A stretch of 64,000 bases of DNA, from NCBI GenBank assembly GCA_032629725.1, contig JAFEVB010000007.1, forward strand, positions 682,001 to 746,000, read 5' to 3'. Shown here in pieces: positions 33,041-43,692 of the stretch. The translations under genes and the position numbers were made by a program. Source of the stretch: Gremmenia infestans. Taxonomy: Eukaryota > Ascomycota > Leotiomycetes > Helotiales > Hamatocanthoscyphaceae. Each line of letters starts with the position of its first letter. Within the stretch, counting starts at the first letter, position 1. The notes under the pieces are model-generated. The model saw only the letters and a program-made list of their open reading frames with translations, did no database searches and was not told the origin of the DNA.

Positions 33041-33313
33041 GGTACCATGATGCTGAAAGCCTTTCTAGGCCGAATTGGGATGGAATCAGCTAAGACTGTT
33101 ATTTTTGATGATATGAGCTAGGTTTTTCCCACACCATGAGAACTCCTGTCCTGAACCAGGCAGGTAGGTACCTTCGAGTTCCCAATAAATATCGACCCTA
33201 TACTACAACCTATACAGACCATCCCCCAAACGCCCTCGCTCATAAATGAACCACTAGAACCAAACTTTTCCTCCCTTCCCCAACTCCGCAATTTTACAGC
33301 AAACTCCTGGTTT

Positions 33314-36300
33314 TCACACAAATCCCCTAATTCCCCTGATCCCAGCGCTTTTCTTGTCTTTCTTCGCGTCAGTATTGTCTTTCACGGGATCTTTCGCCTT
33401 TTCCTTATCCTTCTTATCCTTTTCCTTCTTGCCTATATTCTGAACACCTCCTATAATCATGTATTAATTCGAGTTGATAAATGATAGAACAAGAATAAGG
33501 AATAGGCAGGAACATACCTCGCCCATATACCCGGACCTCACTCTGCGGTTTGATCTTGGGCTTCACATCCCCTAGCGTGTCCAGAGAGGTCGTATCACCA
33601 TCCGACGTGTTAGGTTTAAATGGCTGCGGAGACTGGAAATGATACCCCGAATTGCGCGACTCGGAACCCTTAGAACCAAGGGAATTCACCGCTTTCTTCC
33701 GAGGGGGGTTACTTGATGAGCCTTCAGCATCTGAATCGGTAAATGTGTGGCTTTTAGAAATACCGTAGCTGGGCTGACTGAAGCCGGGATTGGTAGCCTG
33801 AAAGCCTTGGCTGAGGAGAGCTTCATCCGCGCCGCTGTCCTGTATTTCCCTGAGGTCCATGTATGCTGATTGGAGAGTCGTGAACCGTTTGAGTAAATGA
33901 CTATGTGCTTTATGAATCGCTGAAACTTGGTTTCGACTGTTTTCCATAGCACTGTCGAGCATTTCCTGAGTGATGCCATCTTTCCTGCGTTGCCACTTCT
34001 CTTCTTCGTCTTTAGGCTGCAAAGCTTCGATCTCGCGCTCAAAGGCTAGTCTGGCTTCTTGGTGTGCTTTATCATGGGCTTTGAGTTGCAATTCCAGTTC
34101 TGAAACCCGTCTCAAAGCGGCCTCTTCGCCCTCCTTTGCTTCCACAGCTTTAGTTTCGCCAGCCTCGTATGTCCGCACCGAAAGTGTCAGCTTCTCGACC
34201 TGGCCTCGTAAACGCTCCAACTCATCTAGACTTGCTTCCACGATTTGGATTTTCTGTCTCGAAGACAGCTCCCTCGCTTCACTGTTAATCACCAACTGCT
34301 TCAGCTTCTCGGTACGTTCTTTGGCTTTTTCCAAGTCCCCCTTCAATTCATCCCGCTCAACATGCCACTTCTTCTGCTCTTCCCTCAAGACTTTCAGCTT
34401 CGCAGTCAGGTCACTCTCCCAATTCCTAGAGTGTGTCTTGCTCTTCTCGGTCTCCTTTTTAATTTGCATATTCCACCGTTTCGCTTCTTCAAGTTTGGAT
34501 TTGAGGACTCGATTCCCGTTAATTAGATTTTGGGTTTCGGCTTCGACTCTTGCTTCTCGGATCTGCTTTGTTCGTAGCTGACCTATGTGAGAGAGATGTT
34601 GTTGCTTCAGATATCGCTCAAAGTTTAAATCGTTACGTAGCAGCTGGATTTCGCGATGAAGGTAGGCGACTTTGAGGCTTGGGTCTGCGTTCGCGGGCTG
34701 GAGACCTGGGGATCTGGGTATTGTGTCGCGAGACAGCGAAGCTAAATATGCATCTACATGAATCGAACTGTCATGGTTATTGTTCGAAAGAGCCAGTGAT
34801 GCAACCGAATCGTTAGTAAGTGCTTGATAGAGACTGGTACGAGCAGGCTTGGCACCGTTTAATAGATCGTGGAGTTGGTTGTGAGACGGAGAAGTTAGCA
34901 TTGCTGGCAATGTTGGACTATCAAGTCGCTCGGAAGCGTGCATGCTTTGAGAATCGGCAATTGAGAGCATGGATTGACTGGCTTCTGAGAGTTTCCTGTG
35001 AAGACCGGAGCCTCGAAACCCGTCTGCAGACGCCACGGCTGTAGACTGCGTGTTCCTCCAGCTGTGATGTCGAGATTGGAACGGCGTATCATCCTCGTTA
35101 GCCAGTAACGATTGTTCTGGGATATCTGAATTGGGATCGGCTTTTCTCGCAATGCCTCTCGATCTTGATGCATACATGGGATGGTCCTCCGTCGGATTGT
35201 ATAAAGCCATACACTCAGCAACAACATCTGCTGCCTCAATTGGCATCCAGCGGTTATGGTCTTTGAGTTCACTTTCTATGGTCATTGTGAAGAAGTTGGG
35301 GTGCATGAGATGAACCTGTCTGAACGGCTCTGTGCGTTGCCTGATCTCCGTAGGCTCGATATCGAGATCATCTGCACCTGGAAAATTTGCATGCCTGAGA
35401 TATCGTTGAGGCTTTCGGATATAGCTCATGAAGTTGAGAGGATAGAGCCCATATAAGAAAGTGAAATAATGTAAAAGTTCTGGAACTGTTTCGTCATCTG
35501 ACTCCAGTAAATATGAAAGCTTATCCCAAGACTTGTCGGCTTCTACGGGCTGCTGGGCGGGTTCATCTTTTTCGTCGGAACTATCATGTATCTCCATTTG
35601 CGGACTCCTACGCTCTCGATCCCAGAATAGCATTCGGCTGTATATATTGAAAAGTGGAGGAAGATATCTGGACATGGAGCTGGGTATGTGGGGTAAGAGC
35701 ATTATCAAAACTGTCATAGCTAACGTTATAACTCTAGTTGATGTATCTGTTTGAAGACATCGAAGGAGATTTTCGAACAGAGGAGTTTGGAGAATCTATA
35801 ATCTATTAGTACTTTGAAACATGAATCGAGATAAAGAGGTTTCCTACCAGGTGTAAATGTGGAGGTTGGTAGCGTATGAATTCGCTGAGCAGAGCGAGTG
35901 CAAGAATTCTGTTGTCTTTATCCACAAGGTATTTGTTAATCGTTTTCAAGAAATCCTGCAGCAGTCAGTACCGTTAACTAGTTACCACCACCTCTCGACT
36001 TCCGGCGCATACCTGTGGACGTTTCTTCCCAAACGCCAGCAAAATCGACTGTACCTGTTCTTGTACAAAGCGATCATGATTGTCCATTTCTTCGGAGGCA
36101 AACCTAGACTTCTCCAACCAAGTTTCCACCAAGCTATGGGCTATAACATTGCTCGTCAATCTTGCATCCTCGATCTCGGGGTCATCCTCATCGTACGCCA
36201 GGATCTCTAGCAGCGTATCTCGCGTTTCTACGGCCAGACCCTTTTCTTGTCCCAACTTGCTCAATACCGGCGTAGAAAGCTTGTCCCACCATTGTAATAT

Positions 36301-36610
36301 TCTGCCATTTCCGCGAAGAGCAGGCTTGAGTGTGCGGAGGATTGCAAGGAAGCTTGCAAAGCGTGAGGGTTTATCAAGGATGTACGAATCGTAAGTATTG
36401 AGAAGCTCTTCTTGCAGACGCTGAGAATCGGATGCATCGTGCTTCTCGAGGTACGCGTGAATTAGCTCGACAAGGTCGTCTGGTAGAGGAAGGGAAGGAT
36501 TCGAGATTAAGGAGTGGATCGCCTTGGAGAGGTCTTTGAAGGATCTGTGCAAAACATTTAATTGTGTGGCCACTGAGTGGATGCGATTGGAATACAGACC
36601 CTGAAGACAT
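33314..36610 (-). CDS. tsc1: Hamartin (TSC1), TSC complex scaffold
   Basis: Five exons join to exactly 1022 codons (introns about 36545-36599, 35956-36012, 35796-35847, 33451-33517). The first coding exon is only 11 bases (ATGTCTTCAGG); splicing gives MSSGSFKDLSKAI, which matches hamartin starts. The N-terminal half is helical repeat-like (ALAYDEDDPEIEDARL region, then LPHIPSSMSRYLPPLFNIYSRMLFW and FTFLYGLYPLNFMSYIRKP), the Hamartin domain. A long coiled coil follows at about residues 560-830 (rich in Glu/Lys/Leu heptads), and the last exon codes a lysine-rich tail (KKEKDKKDKEKAKDP). TSC1 stabilises TSC2, the GTPase-activating protein for Rheb, and so restrains TORC1. TSC2 is not in the window. 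Confidence 0.9.
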
Positions 36611-37308
36611 CGTTTCATGGACAGGGACAAACTGGGTCGATCTCTGTACTCAAGATGCCTGACCTGTAGAGTTGTCTGATGCGCGGTAGGTTAGCCTTGT
36701 AACGCGGGGTTATTAGATTGGGAGGGAGCACAGCTTGATTCACCAATGCTGACAGACAGAGACATAAGTTGTCACCCTTTACAATTTTACGTTTGACGGT
36801 CGCGATCGGCAATAATCTGGTGAGGGTAGGAGAGTTTAAAAAGTCGAGAGTTCCAAGAGTGATCTCAGCCCTTCGAAATCTTTTCCCCTTTCTGATAGCA
36901 AAGCTTTTCAGAGAGACTTGATAAGGAAACCTCGGGACCGTACCAGAAAAGCGGCACTAAAGTTTAATGCTTTACTTGTAAGCTGGGTGAGATGACCCAC
37001 AGTGATGCCGCGTTTTGTGACCAATCGTTGGGCGATCTCGGCTTAACGCCGAATGAGTTTTTCTGTTTTAAACCCGAGAATTTCACTTAAAATCCTACCT
37101 AGGTATCCTCTGCTATGACCATTAGAGAGTCGATCAATTGCGATAAGTATAAAAGGGAGTATGGACGTCCTGTTTCTCGTCCCGTTTCTATTAATTCGTT
37201 TATTTGTGTCTTTTTTCTGATTCCATCCCAGTCTGAACAGCCAAGTTCTCATTTCCACTGCTATTTCCAAGCCATTTTCGAGTAACTACAATTTCTTATA
37301 GCACAACC
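36611..37308. promoter_or_regulatory. Bidirectional promoter, tsc1 / SDR
   Basis: 698 bp between divergent start codons. A TATAAAAG at 37148-37155 lies about 155 bp upstream of the SDR start and suits its TATA box. A TACCTAGGTA palindrome is at 37096-37105. Confidence 0.55.
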
Positions 37309-38094
37309 ATGTCATCCTCAGAAACATATCTCCCCCTCAAGGGAAAGACAGCCATAGTAACAGGTTCTTCCCGAGGTCTCGGAGCAGGCATGGCCTACGA
37401 GCTTGCTAAACGAGGGGCCGACATCGTCCTAACATACACATCTCCCTCCAGCAGCACTCTCATCTCATCTCTCTCTTCAAAGATCAGTCTCCTACCCCAC
37501 AAACCCAGCACCCATAGCGTGATGGCCGACCTCACAAAAGTTGATTCTCCTGATAAGATTGTTCAGTCGATCAAAGACTGGCGAGGCGGAGATCCAAAGA
37601 TTGATATCTTGGTCAACAACGCCGGAGTGGAGATGAACAAAAAGCTGGGAGATATCACGGCCCAAGACTTCGCTCACGTCTACGATCTCAACGTTCGTGG
37701 TACGTTGCTCATGACACAAGCCGTACTCCCTTACCTACAGCCCCATAGCCGCATAATCAACATCGGCTCAGTAGCATCACGCGTGGGCTTTGCTGGCTTC
37801 AGTCTCTACTGTTCGTCAAAAGCAGCACTTGAAGGCTTAACCAGGGTCTGGGCCGTTGAGCTGGGCGGGAATGGAACGACGGTCAATATGGTCAATCCGG
37901 GGCCTGTGGACAGTGATATGTTGAAGTCTATCCCGAAGGAGATTGTGGAGAAGCAGAAGGCGGAAACGCCTGTTGAGAAAAGGCTGGGGACTACGGAGGA
38001 GGTAGCTGATATTGTGGCGTGGCTGGCAGGGAGAGACAGTAGGTGGGTTACTGGGCAGACAATTTCTGCAAGTGGAGGGTGGGCTCTGTATTGA
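37309..38094 (+). CDS. Short-chain dehydrogenase/reductase (classical SDR)
   Basis: Single exon, 261 residues, the usual SDR length. The cofactor motif TGSSRGLG is at residues 18-25, the structural NNAG follows strand 4, the catalytic serine is in IGSVAS, and the active-site YCSSK gives Tyr-x3-Lys. NPGPVDSDM fits the post-catalytic cofactor loop, and the end (VTGQTISASGGW) is typical. No leader or membrane helix is present, so it is probably cytosolic. The absence of an acidic residue at the end of strand 2 (LTYTSPSSS instead) suggests NADPH preference. Substrate unknown; close relatives reduce 3-oxoacyl, polyketide or sugar carbonyls. Confidence 0.92.
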   Translation: MSSSETYLPLKGKTAIVTGSSRGLGAGMAYELAKRGADIVLTYTSPSSSTLISSLSSKISLLPHKPSTHSVMADLTKVDSPDKIVQSIKDWRGGDPKIDILVNNAGVEMNKKLGDITAQDFAHVYDLNVRGTLLMTQAVLPYLQPHSRIINIGSVASRVGFAGFSLYCSSKAALEGLTRVWAVELGGNGTTVNMVNPGPVDSDMLKSIPKEIVEKQKAETPVEKRLGTTEEVADIVAWLAGRDSRWVTGQTISASGGWALY

Positions 38095-38737
38095 TTGGCT
38101 TTGTGACATAGAAAGAATCTAGAGCACGTCGTAGCTGCTCACTTATAGATACCACCTAAGAAAACACAAGACCCAAGATTCAGGAGAAAATCTTTCGTGG
38201 ACTTGAAACCTTATTCCTCCCTCGTATCTAAATAGACCATTTCCTGACATTCGTGATACAATTTATAAGAGATGTCTAGCGAAACACTATTTTCATTTTG
38301 CAGTATCACATCTGCCTCTATATATTAAGGTCTTAGAGTTAGTACTAGTGGTATTGCCTGATGTGGTAGAAGTAGGGGAGTTGGAATAATATTCTACAGG
38401 CTTGAGACAATGTTCTAAGGAGCAGCTGACTGCGCTCCTAAGATGTCTAAAGTTAGTATTATTTATTGGACAAGTTTACTTGGGGAAGAAGTGAATACGC
38501 CAACAATAGACTGCCATTAAACGGTCAGAGCAGATCCAGAGATTTTAGTAGATATGAAGTCTCAAAAATAGGAGGAATTATCACACCCCCTTTTCGTTTT
38601 GAGTAAGACATTCATTGATTTGTGCTACTTTGTTTCACTTGATCATAGTTTTAGCTGACCCCTTGTGTCTAGTAAATACCGAGTCAAACTATTTCCTTCA
38701 TCTATACCTATAGTCTTATGGTACTAGCCGTAGGTAG
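38095..38737. other. Spacer between convergent genes
   Basis: About 0.64 kb between the 3' ends of the SDR and the dienelactone hydrolase. AT-rich, no open frame or repeat of note. Confidence 0.55.
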
Positions 38738-39654
38738 TCATATCAGATACTCATCAAACCACTGAACAGCCTGCAAGAACGCCTTCTCCCTCGCAAACCT
38801 CTCGTGTTTGATACTGGGATCGCCGCGAACAGAAAAGCCATGGACAACACCACTGTACAGATTGATCTGGTAGGGCTGCTTGGTCTCAGCCAATATTTTT
38901 TCTGACTGGTGACGTTTTTCAGTCGGGAAGATTTCGTCAGTTTCGGCGGCGGAGATAGAGAGAGGGCCTTCGATGGCACGGAGTTCGGATTCATCGACGA
39001 AACTGGGGGTCTGAGTTAGTAAGAAAGTACTAGAGGGGGTAGGAAGCAAGCTTACGAAGGGTGGGCAACGTATCCGACGTCAATGCCCTTACCTTTAGGC
39101 ATAAAGCGAATAATATACTTAGCACCCTATCCATTCTATTAACTTCCTTCTATACATGGCACAGAATTACAACTCACAAAGCAGTATCCTACACCACCAA
39201 TCTTCTTGAATCCCTGCTCCTTCAAGTACTTAATACTCTTCTGAACAATAGGATCAACAGCCTCAACGGTATGGGGATTCTTTCCATCAGAACCTTTAGC
39301 CAACCAACCCATTAAATCAAAATCATCGGGTCTGTTCAGAGACATTGCATCCCCATTGAATATATCAGGGATGATGGTGTAGTAGCCATTCGCAGCGAAT
39401 TGATCTACCATCAACTGGGAATTTTTCCAGATACCGATTACATCGGGGATGTAGAGAATAGCAGTGTCCTTGTGGACAGTCTTGCCAGTAGGCTCAGCAA
39501 CGTAGGCATCGATACCTCCAATCTTAATAAGCTTGCCGGTTGGCTCGCCGCTGTAGGAGTCGATTGATCAGTATTAATTTTTTCCTGGGACATTGAGAAT
39601 ATACTCATGCTTGACACCGACGGTGCAACACTGTGAGGGAGGATTGGATGCCAT
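38738..39654 (-). CDS. Dienelactone hydrolase family protein
   Basis: Four exons (introns 39551-39604, 39127-39177, 39003-39055) join to exactly 253 codons. It begins MASNPPSQCCTVGVKHDGE, a common start of fungal dienelactone hydrolases. The nucleophile elbow is GVGYCFGAKY with the active-site Cys; the catalytic His is in VVHGFSVRG, and the C-terminal helix (REKAFLQAVQWFDEYL) is standard. The alpha/beta-hydrolase family opens dienelactones in aromatic breakdown, but fungal members act on varied esters and lactones. The first exon is short (50 bases). It is probably cytosolic. Confidence 0.9.
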
Positions 39655-40021
39655 TGTGATTTGGATTGAGGACAGGAGTGACTCTGGAAGGTATACAAGC
39701 TGACTGAGTAATTGGAGAGACAGAGAAAACTGCTTATCTATAATTTTGAAGGACCTGTAAAAGGAGATTTAGGAGGGGAGTTGACTGGGACCCCACCTCT
39801 GACGTTACTATATAACTAGTACTGATGCTGGCTGAATAGCTTATACCTAGGTAATTACGTCGTGCCGCTGAAGCCCCGAAACTATGCCTTTATCCGGATA
39901 ACCATTATATCCGAGCGCCTAATCTGCAGCGCGCCTAGTTTTTATTCCAATGCGCTTAGCCTTACCCATGGTTTCTACATAGAGCATATCAACAACTTCA
40001 CGTCCTTCAAACATCACCGTT
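39655..40021. promoter_or_regulatory. Bidirectional promoter, dienelactone hydrolase / uL23m
   Basis: 367 bp between divergent start codons, containing a TACCTAGGTA palindrome at 39844-39853. Confidence 0.5.
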
Positions 40022-40789
40022 ATGTCCGCCTCTCAAGTGGCTACGACCGCCGCTACGGCTGTGGCCCCAGTCGTCAGATCAATTGTGCGAAAATCGCCTC
40101 AAGGAAAGAAACAAGTTTTCCTGTACGCAGCCACATCCCATCCAAACCCAACCAAACCCAACTCCGATTCAGCTGCTGACCTTGCAGACCAAATTTCACG
40201 CTCACGCTCCTCCGCACGCCCAACCTCCCTCCTACCTTTGCATCCTTCATCGTCCCCCTAAACCTCAACAAGCTCGACCTACGCGACTACATGTGGAATG
40301 TCTACGGGGTACCCGTACGAGGAGTGCGGTCTTATATCCAGCAGCAGAAGTTAAGGCAGGATAAACCGGGTGCGAAGAGACCGGCGCCTCGGAGGTGGTT
40401 CAGACCAAGGAGTATCAAGAAGATGATGATAGAGATGGAGCAGCCGTTTGTGTGGCCTGAAGAGCCGACGAACTTTGATGAGTACGTTATTCGTTTTACA
40501 GTTCTACTGTGGGAGAGATTGGAAATGGTATTTGGACTTGGAAGGGAGATGAATGCTAATGGAGTGCTGTAGATGGGATAAAGTTACCCATGACGCTGCG
40601 AAGAAAGACCGTGAGGCGACAGAAGCTACGTTCAGGCCCGATATACGTGAGAAGCCAACAGCAGAGCGTAAAAGTATAGCAGAACAAGCAAAGGCGCTCC
40701 TGAGAGGGGAGGATACTTGGAGACCAGCGACGTCACAGTGGGAAGATGATGGGGAGGCGGTGGAGGTAGAGAAGGATGTTAAAATATGA
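40022..40789 (+). CDS. mrp20: Mitochondrial large-subunit ribosomal protein uL23m
   Basis: Three exons (introns 40123-40187 and 40482-40572) join to exactly 204 codons. The conserved core KKQVFLPNFTLTLLRTP, then FIVPLNLNKLDLRDYMW and YGVPVRGVRSYI, is the L23 fold that sits at the peptide exit tunnel. A basic, mitochondrial-style N-terminus precedes it, and a longer charged C-terminal extension follows, as in fungal mitochondrial L23 proteins (yeast Mrp20). The stop lies only 75 bp from the stop of the convergent methyltransferase gene, so their 3' untranslated regions probably overlap. Confidence 0.92.
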
Positions 40790-40864
40790 TGAATGAGAGT
40801 TTGTCACGATTCGGTAGATATGGGTGTAGAGTATGTATAAATACCATGTTTAGATTATAGGGTG

Positions 40865-42001
40865 TTAAAGATTGGTTTCGTCAATCCAATGCTCATCCGC
40901 TTGGAATTTCAGGACCTCGTTTCCCCAAGCCCACCAATCAGCCGTCAAATCCCTAGCGAATATCTCCAGTGCTTCATACTTCTCAGTCCCCATCATATCC
41001 TCAAACAATGCTTTGAGATTTGGCTTTCTCGAATGCAGGTCAGGTACTGCAACTATGACTCTCCTTTTCACATCTTTATTTCCAGTTCTTTCCCTTCCTT
41101 TCTTGCGTCCTACCAGCAGAATCTCATATGGTCTCCTCCACGCAGAGTCTAGAGTAAAAATCGTCGCTCCATTGACAGCAACTTTCACCCAAACCCACTC
41201 TTCCACCAACTCAATATCCCACTCATCGAATAGACCTCCCTCTCGCAGCAATAATTCACGGAACACGACCTTGTTCGTGACCCATACAGCAACCAACCCA
41301 TCTTCGGCTAGGTGGTCATTGAGAGGGATTGAGGACAGCAGGGTATTGATTTCAGGAGTGGAAGAGGAAATAAAGTATGAGCTCTTCCGTCGTGCTGACC
41401 GATTGGGCCATGGAGGATCCATAATTACAAGTTTGAAGTGGGGAGCTGACTGGATGAAAGTCTCAAGTGTTGTAGTTATATCTCCATATAAAGCTGTTGA
41501 GTGTGGTGGTATTCGAGCATGAAGTCCATCGGAAGTCGTGTGGTATATAGAGGATGAATTGTGGTTGCTGATCAGTGATGGATGTACATTATCCTGTATG
41601 GAATCTGATACCAGATATTCATGTTTGAGCTGATCAGACTCGCGATCATTTCGACCCTTCTCGTCTATTAATATTTCCTTCCTTTTGCGTTTCTTCCCTG
41701 GGACAAGTATCTCAGGATGCCCAATTACACGAGGAAGGCACCATGCCCCCTGGTAACACTCCCTCAATCCATCCAAAGCAAGTTGCACATATTTCTGAAG
41801 CAATAGGTCTTCTATTGAAACTTCTCCCAGTCTTGACTTAGCTTTCGCCGACTTTGGCTCAACTGAAGGATATGGATGTTCTAATGGACTCGAGGAGATG
41901 ATTCTCTTGGTCAAATCTCCTTGAGCTGACTCGATGGAACGAGGGATGTCGAGTAAAGTGACATCTGAATCATCATTCTGGTAGAGGATACATGATGCCA
42001 T
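40865..42001 (-). CDS. MT-A70 family adenine methyltransferase (METTL4-like)
   Basis: Single exon, 378 residues. The catalytic DPPW is at residues 195-198 (LVIMDPPWPN), followed by LAEDGLVAVWVTNK and a C-terminal RRPYEILLVGRK segment, the order seen in MT-A70 enzymes. A basic KKRKRK at residues 103-108 could be a nuclear localisation signal. METTL4 proteins methylate adenine N6 in DNA or in U2 snRNA (m6Am); which applies in this fungus is unknown. It shares a 489 bp divergent promoter with the Leu5-type carrier and runs convergently into uL23m. Confidence 0.9.
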   Translation of the reverse strand: MASCILYQNDDSDVTLLDIPRSIESAQGDLTKRIISSSPLEHPYPSVEPKSAKAKSRLGEVSIEDLLLQKYVQLALDGLRECYQGAWCLPRVIGHPEILVPGKKRKRKEILIDEKGRNDRESDQLKHEYLVSDSIQDNVHPSLISNHNSSSIYHTTSDGLHARIPPHSTALYGDITTTLETFIQSAPHFKLVIMDPPWPNRSARRKSSYFISSSTPEINTLLSSIPLNDHLAEDGLVAVWVTNKVVFRELLLREGGLFDEWDIELVEEWVWVKVAVNGATIFTLDSAWRRPYEILLVGRKKGRERTGNKDVKRRVIVAVPDLHSRKPNLKALFEDMMGTEKYEALEIFARDLTADWWAWGNEVLKFQADEHWIDETNL

Positions 42002-42490
42002 TAAACAAACAGTAAGATATACAAAAATGTTGATTGGCTCGATAAAAAGTAAACGAAGGAGGTGAAAGACGAGACAAGAAAATCCAGTCTTAGAGAGGAA
42101 TGGACAAGCACGTGCTGCATCGAGAATCTAACTTTTTCACCTTTGTATCTTTGCAATCATGATGGGACTATAGGATGTAAATCGTCGTAAGATTTTTAAT
42201 AAAGTAATAAATATCAACATATCCCCCTTAAAGAAGAGAACACAAAGGGCGGGAAACAGCTCTCTCCCTTCTGCCGAAAAGTGCCGTCTAGATACTACAC
42301 CCGAGGCAAACCGCACCCGTAGTTAAAGCGTCATTTGCAAACATCAGCAGCATCAACCGCCAAAAGAAAATATACTTATGCACAACCTCCTTTGCTAACC
42401 GTCCTCTCCCATTGTATACCTACCGCGACGGAATGACCACCCAATTGAACTCCCGAATATAATACCTGAGAGCCTGCTGGGCGGCAAGGA
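42002..42490. promoter_or_regulatory. Bidirectional promoter, METTL4-like / Leu5-like
   Basis: 489 bp between divergent start codons. No specific site is recognised. Confidence 0.5.
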
Positions 42491-43692
42491 ATGCCCTCGG
42501 CCCTCTTCAATGTCTCTCCTCCCGCGATGCTCCAGGACAAATCACGAGAGATGGACGATGCGCACAAGAAAGAACCGGCAATATGTCCCACAGACGATGA
42601 TACAATAGCGCCCAAGGCACGGAAGCCGCAGAAGCAGAGTCTCGACTACATATGGAAGACTGGTGTGGCGGGGGGGTTGGCGGGGTCTGCTGTATGTTGA
42701 ATCCAGAATTAGTGGGCATGCTTCAATGGTACTGATATATACAGGCCAAAACGTTAGTCGCGCCTCTCGACCGAGTCAAGATTCTCTTCCAAGCCAGCAA
42801 TCCTCAGTTTGCGAAATACACCGGGTCTTGGTTCGGTGTTATAGGGGCTATGAAAGTTATCTACAAGGAGGACGGCGTTCTGGGACTATACCGCGGGCAT
42901 TCTGCTACTATTCTTCGCATATTTCCTTACGCAGCTATCAAATTCCTAGCATATGAGCAAATCCGCTCAGTTTTCATCCAAGGACCCCACCACGAAACTC
43001 CCTTTAGACGGCTCATATCAGGTTCTATGGCAGGTGTAACCTCTGTATTCTTCACATACCCACTCGAAGTGATCCGAGTTCGCCTGGCCTTCGAGACAAA
43101 ACACGATTCGCGATCCTCCTTGGCTGAAATATGCAGACGGATTTACAACGAAGCGCCTCCACCTCTCCGGCCCACCTCTTCCGAACCTGCAGTCATAGCA
43201 GCTACGGCGACGGCAGTCCGAGCTGTAACGCCTAGATCTGGACTTGGGAACTTCTATAGGGGGTTCTCTGCGACGATAATGGGAATGTTGCCCTATGCCG
43301 GAGTGTCATTTCTCACGCACGACACAGCAGGCGATGTACTGCGCCACCCCCTAATTTCTCGCCACACGACTCTGCCCAAGCCCGAAAACTCTCCTGAGAA
43401 CAAACCAGCTCCTCTCCGATACTGGGCAGAACTCCTGGCAGGTGGGGTAGCAGGGCTAGTATCACAGACGTCAGCATACCCGCTAGAAGTGATCAGGAGG
43501 AGAATGCAGGTTGGAGGTACTGTAGGAGACGGGCACAGACTAGGCATTGGAGAAACTGCAAAGTTGATTCTGAAAGAGAGGGGTATGTCTGGGTTCTTCG
43601 TTGGATTGACAATTGGATATGTGAAGGTTGTGCCGATGGCGGCAGTCAGTTTTTATGTTTACGAGAGAGGGAAGACTTGGTTAGGCATATAG
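42491..43692 (+). CDS. leu5: Mitochondrial carrier, Leu5/SLC25A16-42 type (coenzyme A)
   Basis: Two exons (intron 42692-42744) join to exactly 383 codons. All three carrier repeats are present, with the motif P-x-D/E-x-x-K/R: APLDRVKILFQ, TYPLEVIRVRLAF and AYPLEVIRRRMQV, each followed by a G-rich second helix (GLYRGHSATI, NFYRGFSATIMG, GFFVGLTIGYVKV). The first repeat with RVKILFQAS and the spacing agree with the Leu5/graves-disease-carrier group, which imports coenzyme A into mitochondria; yeast leu5 mutants lack mitochondrial CoA. A 70-residue hydrophilic N-terminus precedes the first helix. Confidence 0.88.

Larger units (their letters stand above)
31902..33313. other. Intergenic spacer with microsatellites
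   Basis: About 1.4 kb between the 5' end of the Rds1-like gene and the 3' end of TSC1. It contains a 9-bp tandem array at 32335-32379, a TACCTAGGTA palindrome at 32328-32337, a CATGT repeat (32845-32865) and TACTCCGGAGTA at 33029-33040. No gene is evident. Confidence 0.55.

Noticed and set aside
33970..34581. 203-codon plus-strand frame opposite tsc1
   Set aside because: Ser/Phe-rich antisense of the Glu/Lys coiled coil.
36611..36812. Upstream extension of tsc1 from non-ATG codons
   Set aside because: The open frame begins with TTG; the ATG at 36610 with a short first exon gives the conserved hamartin start.
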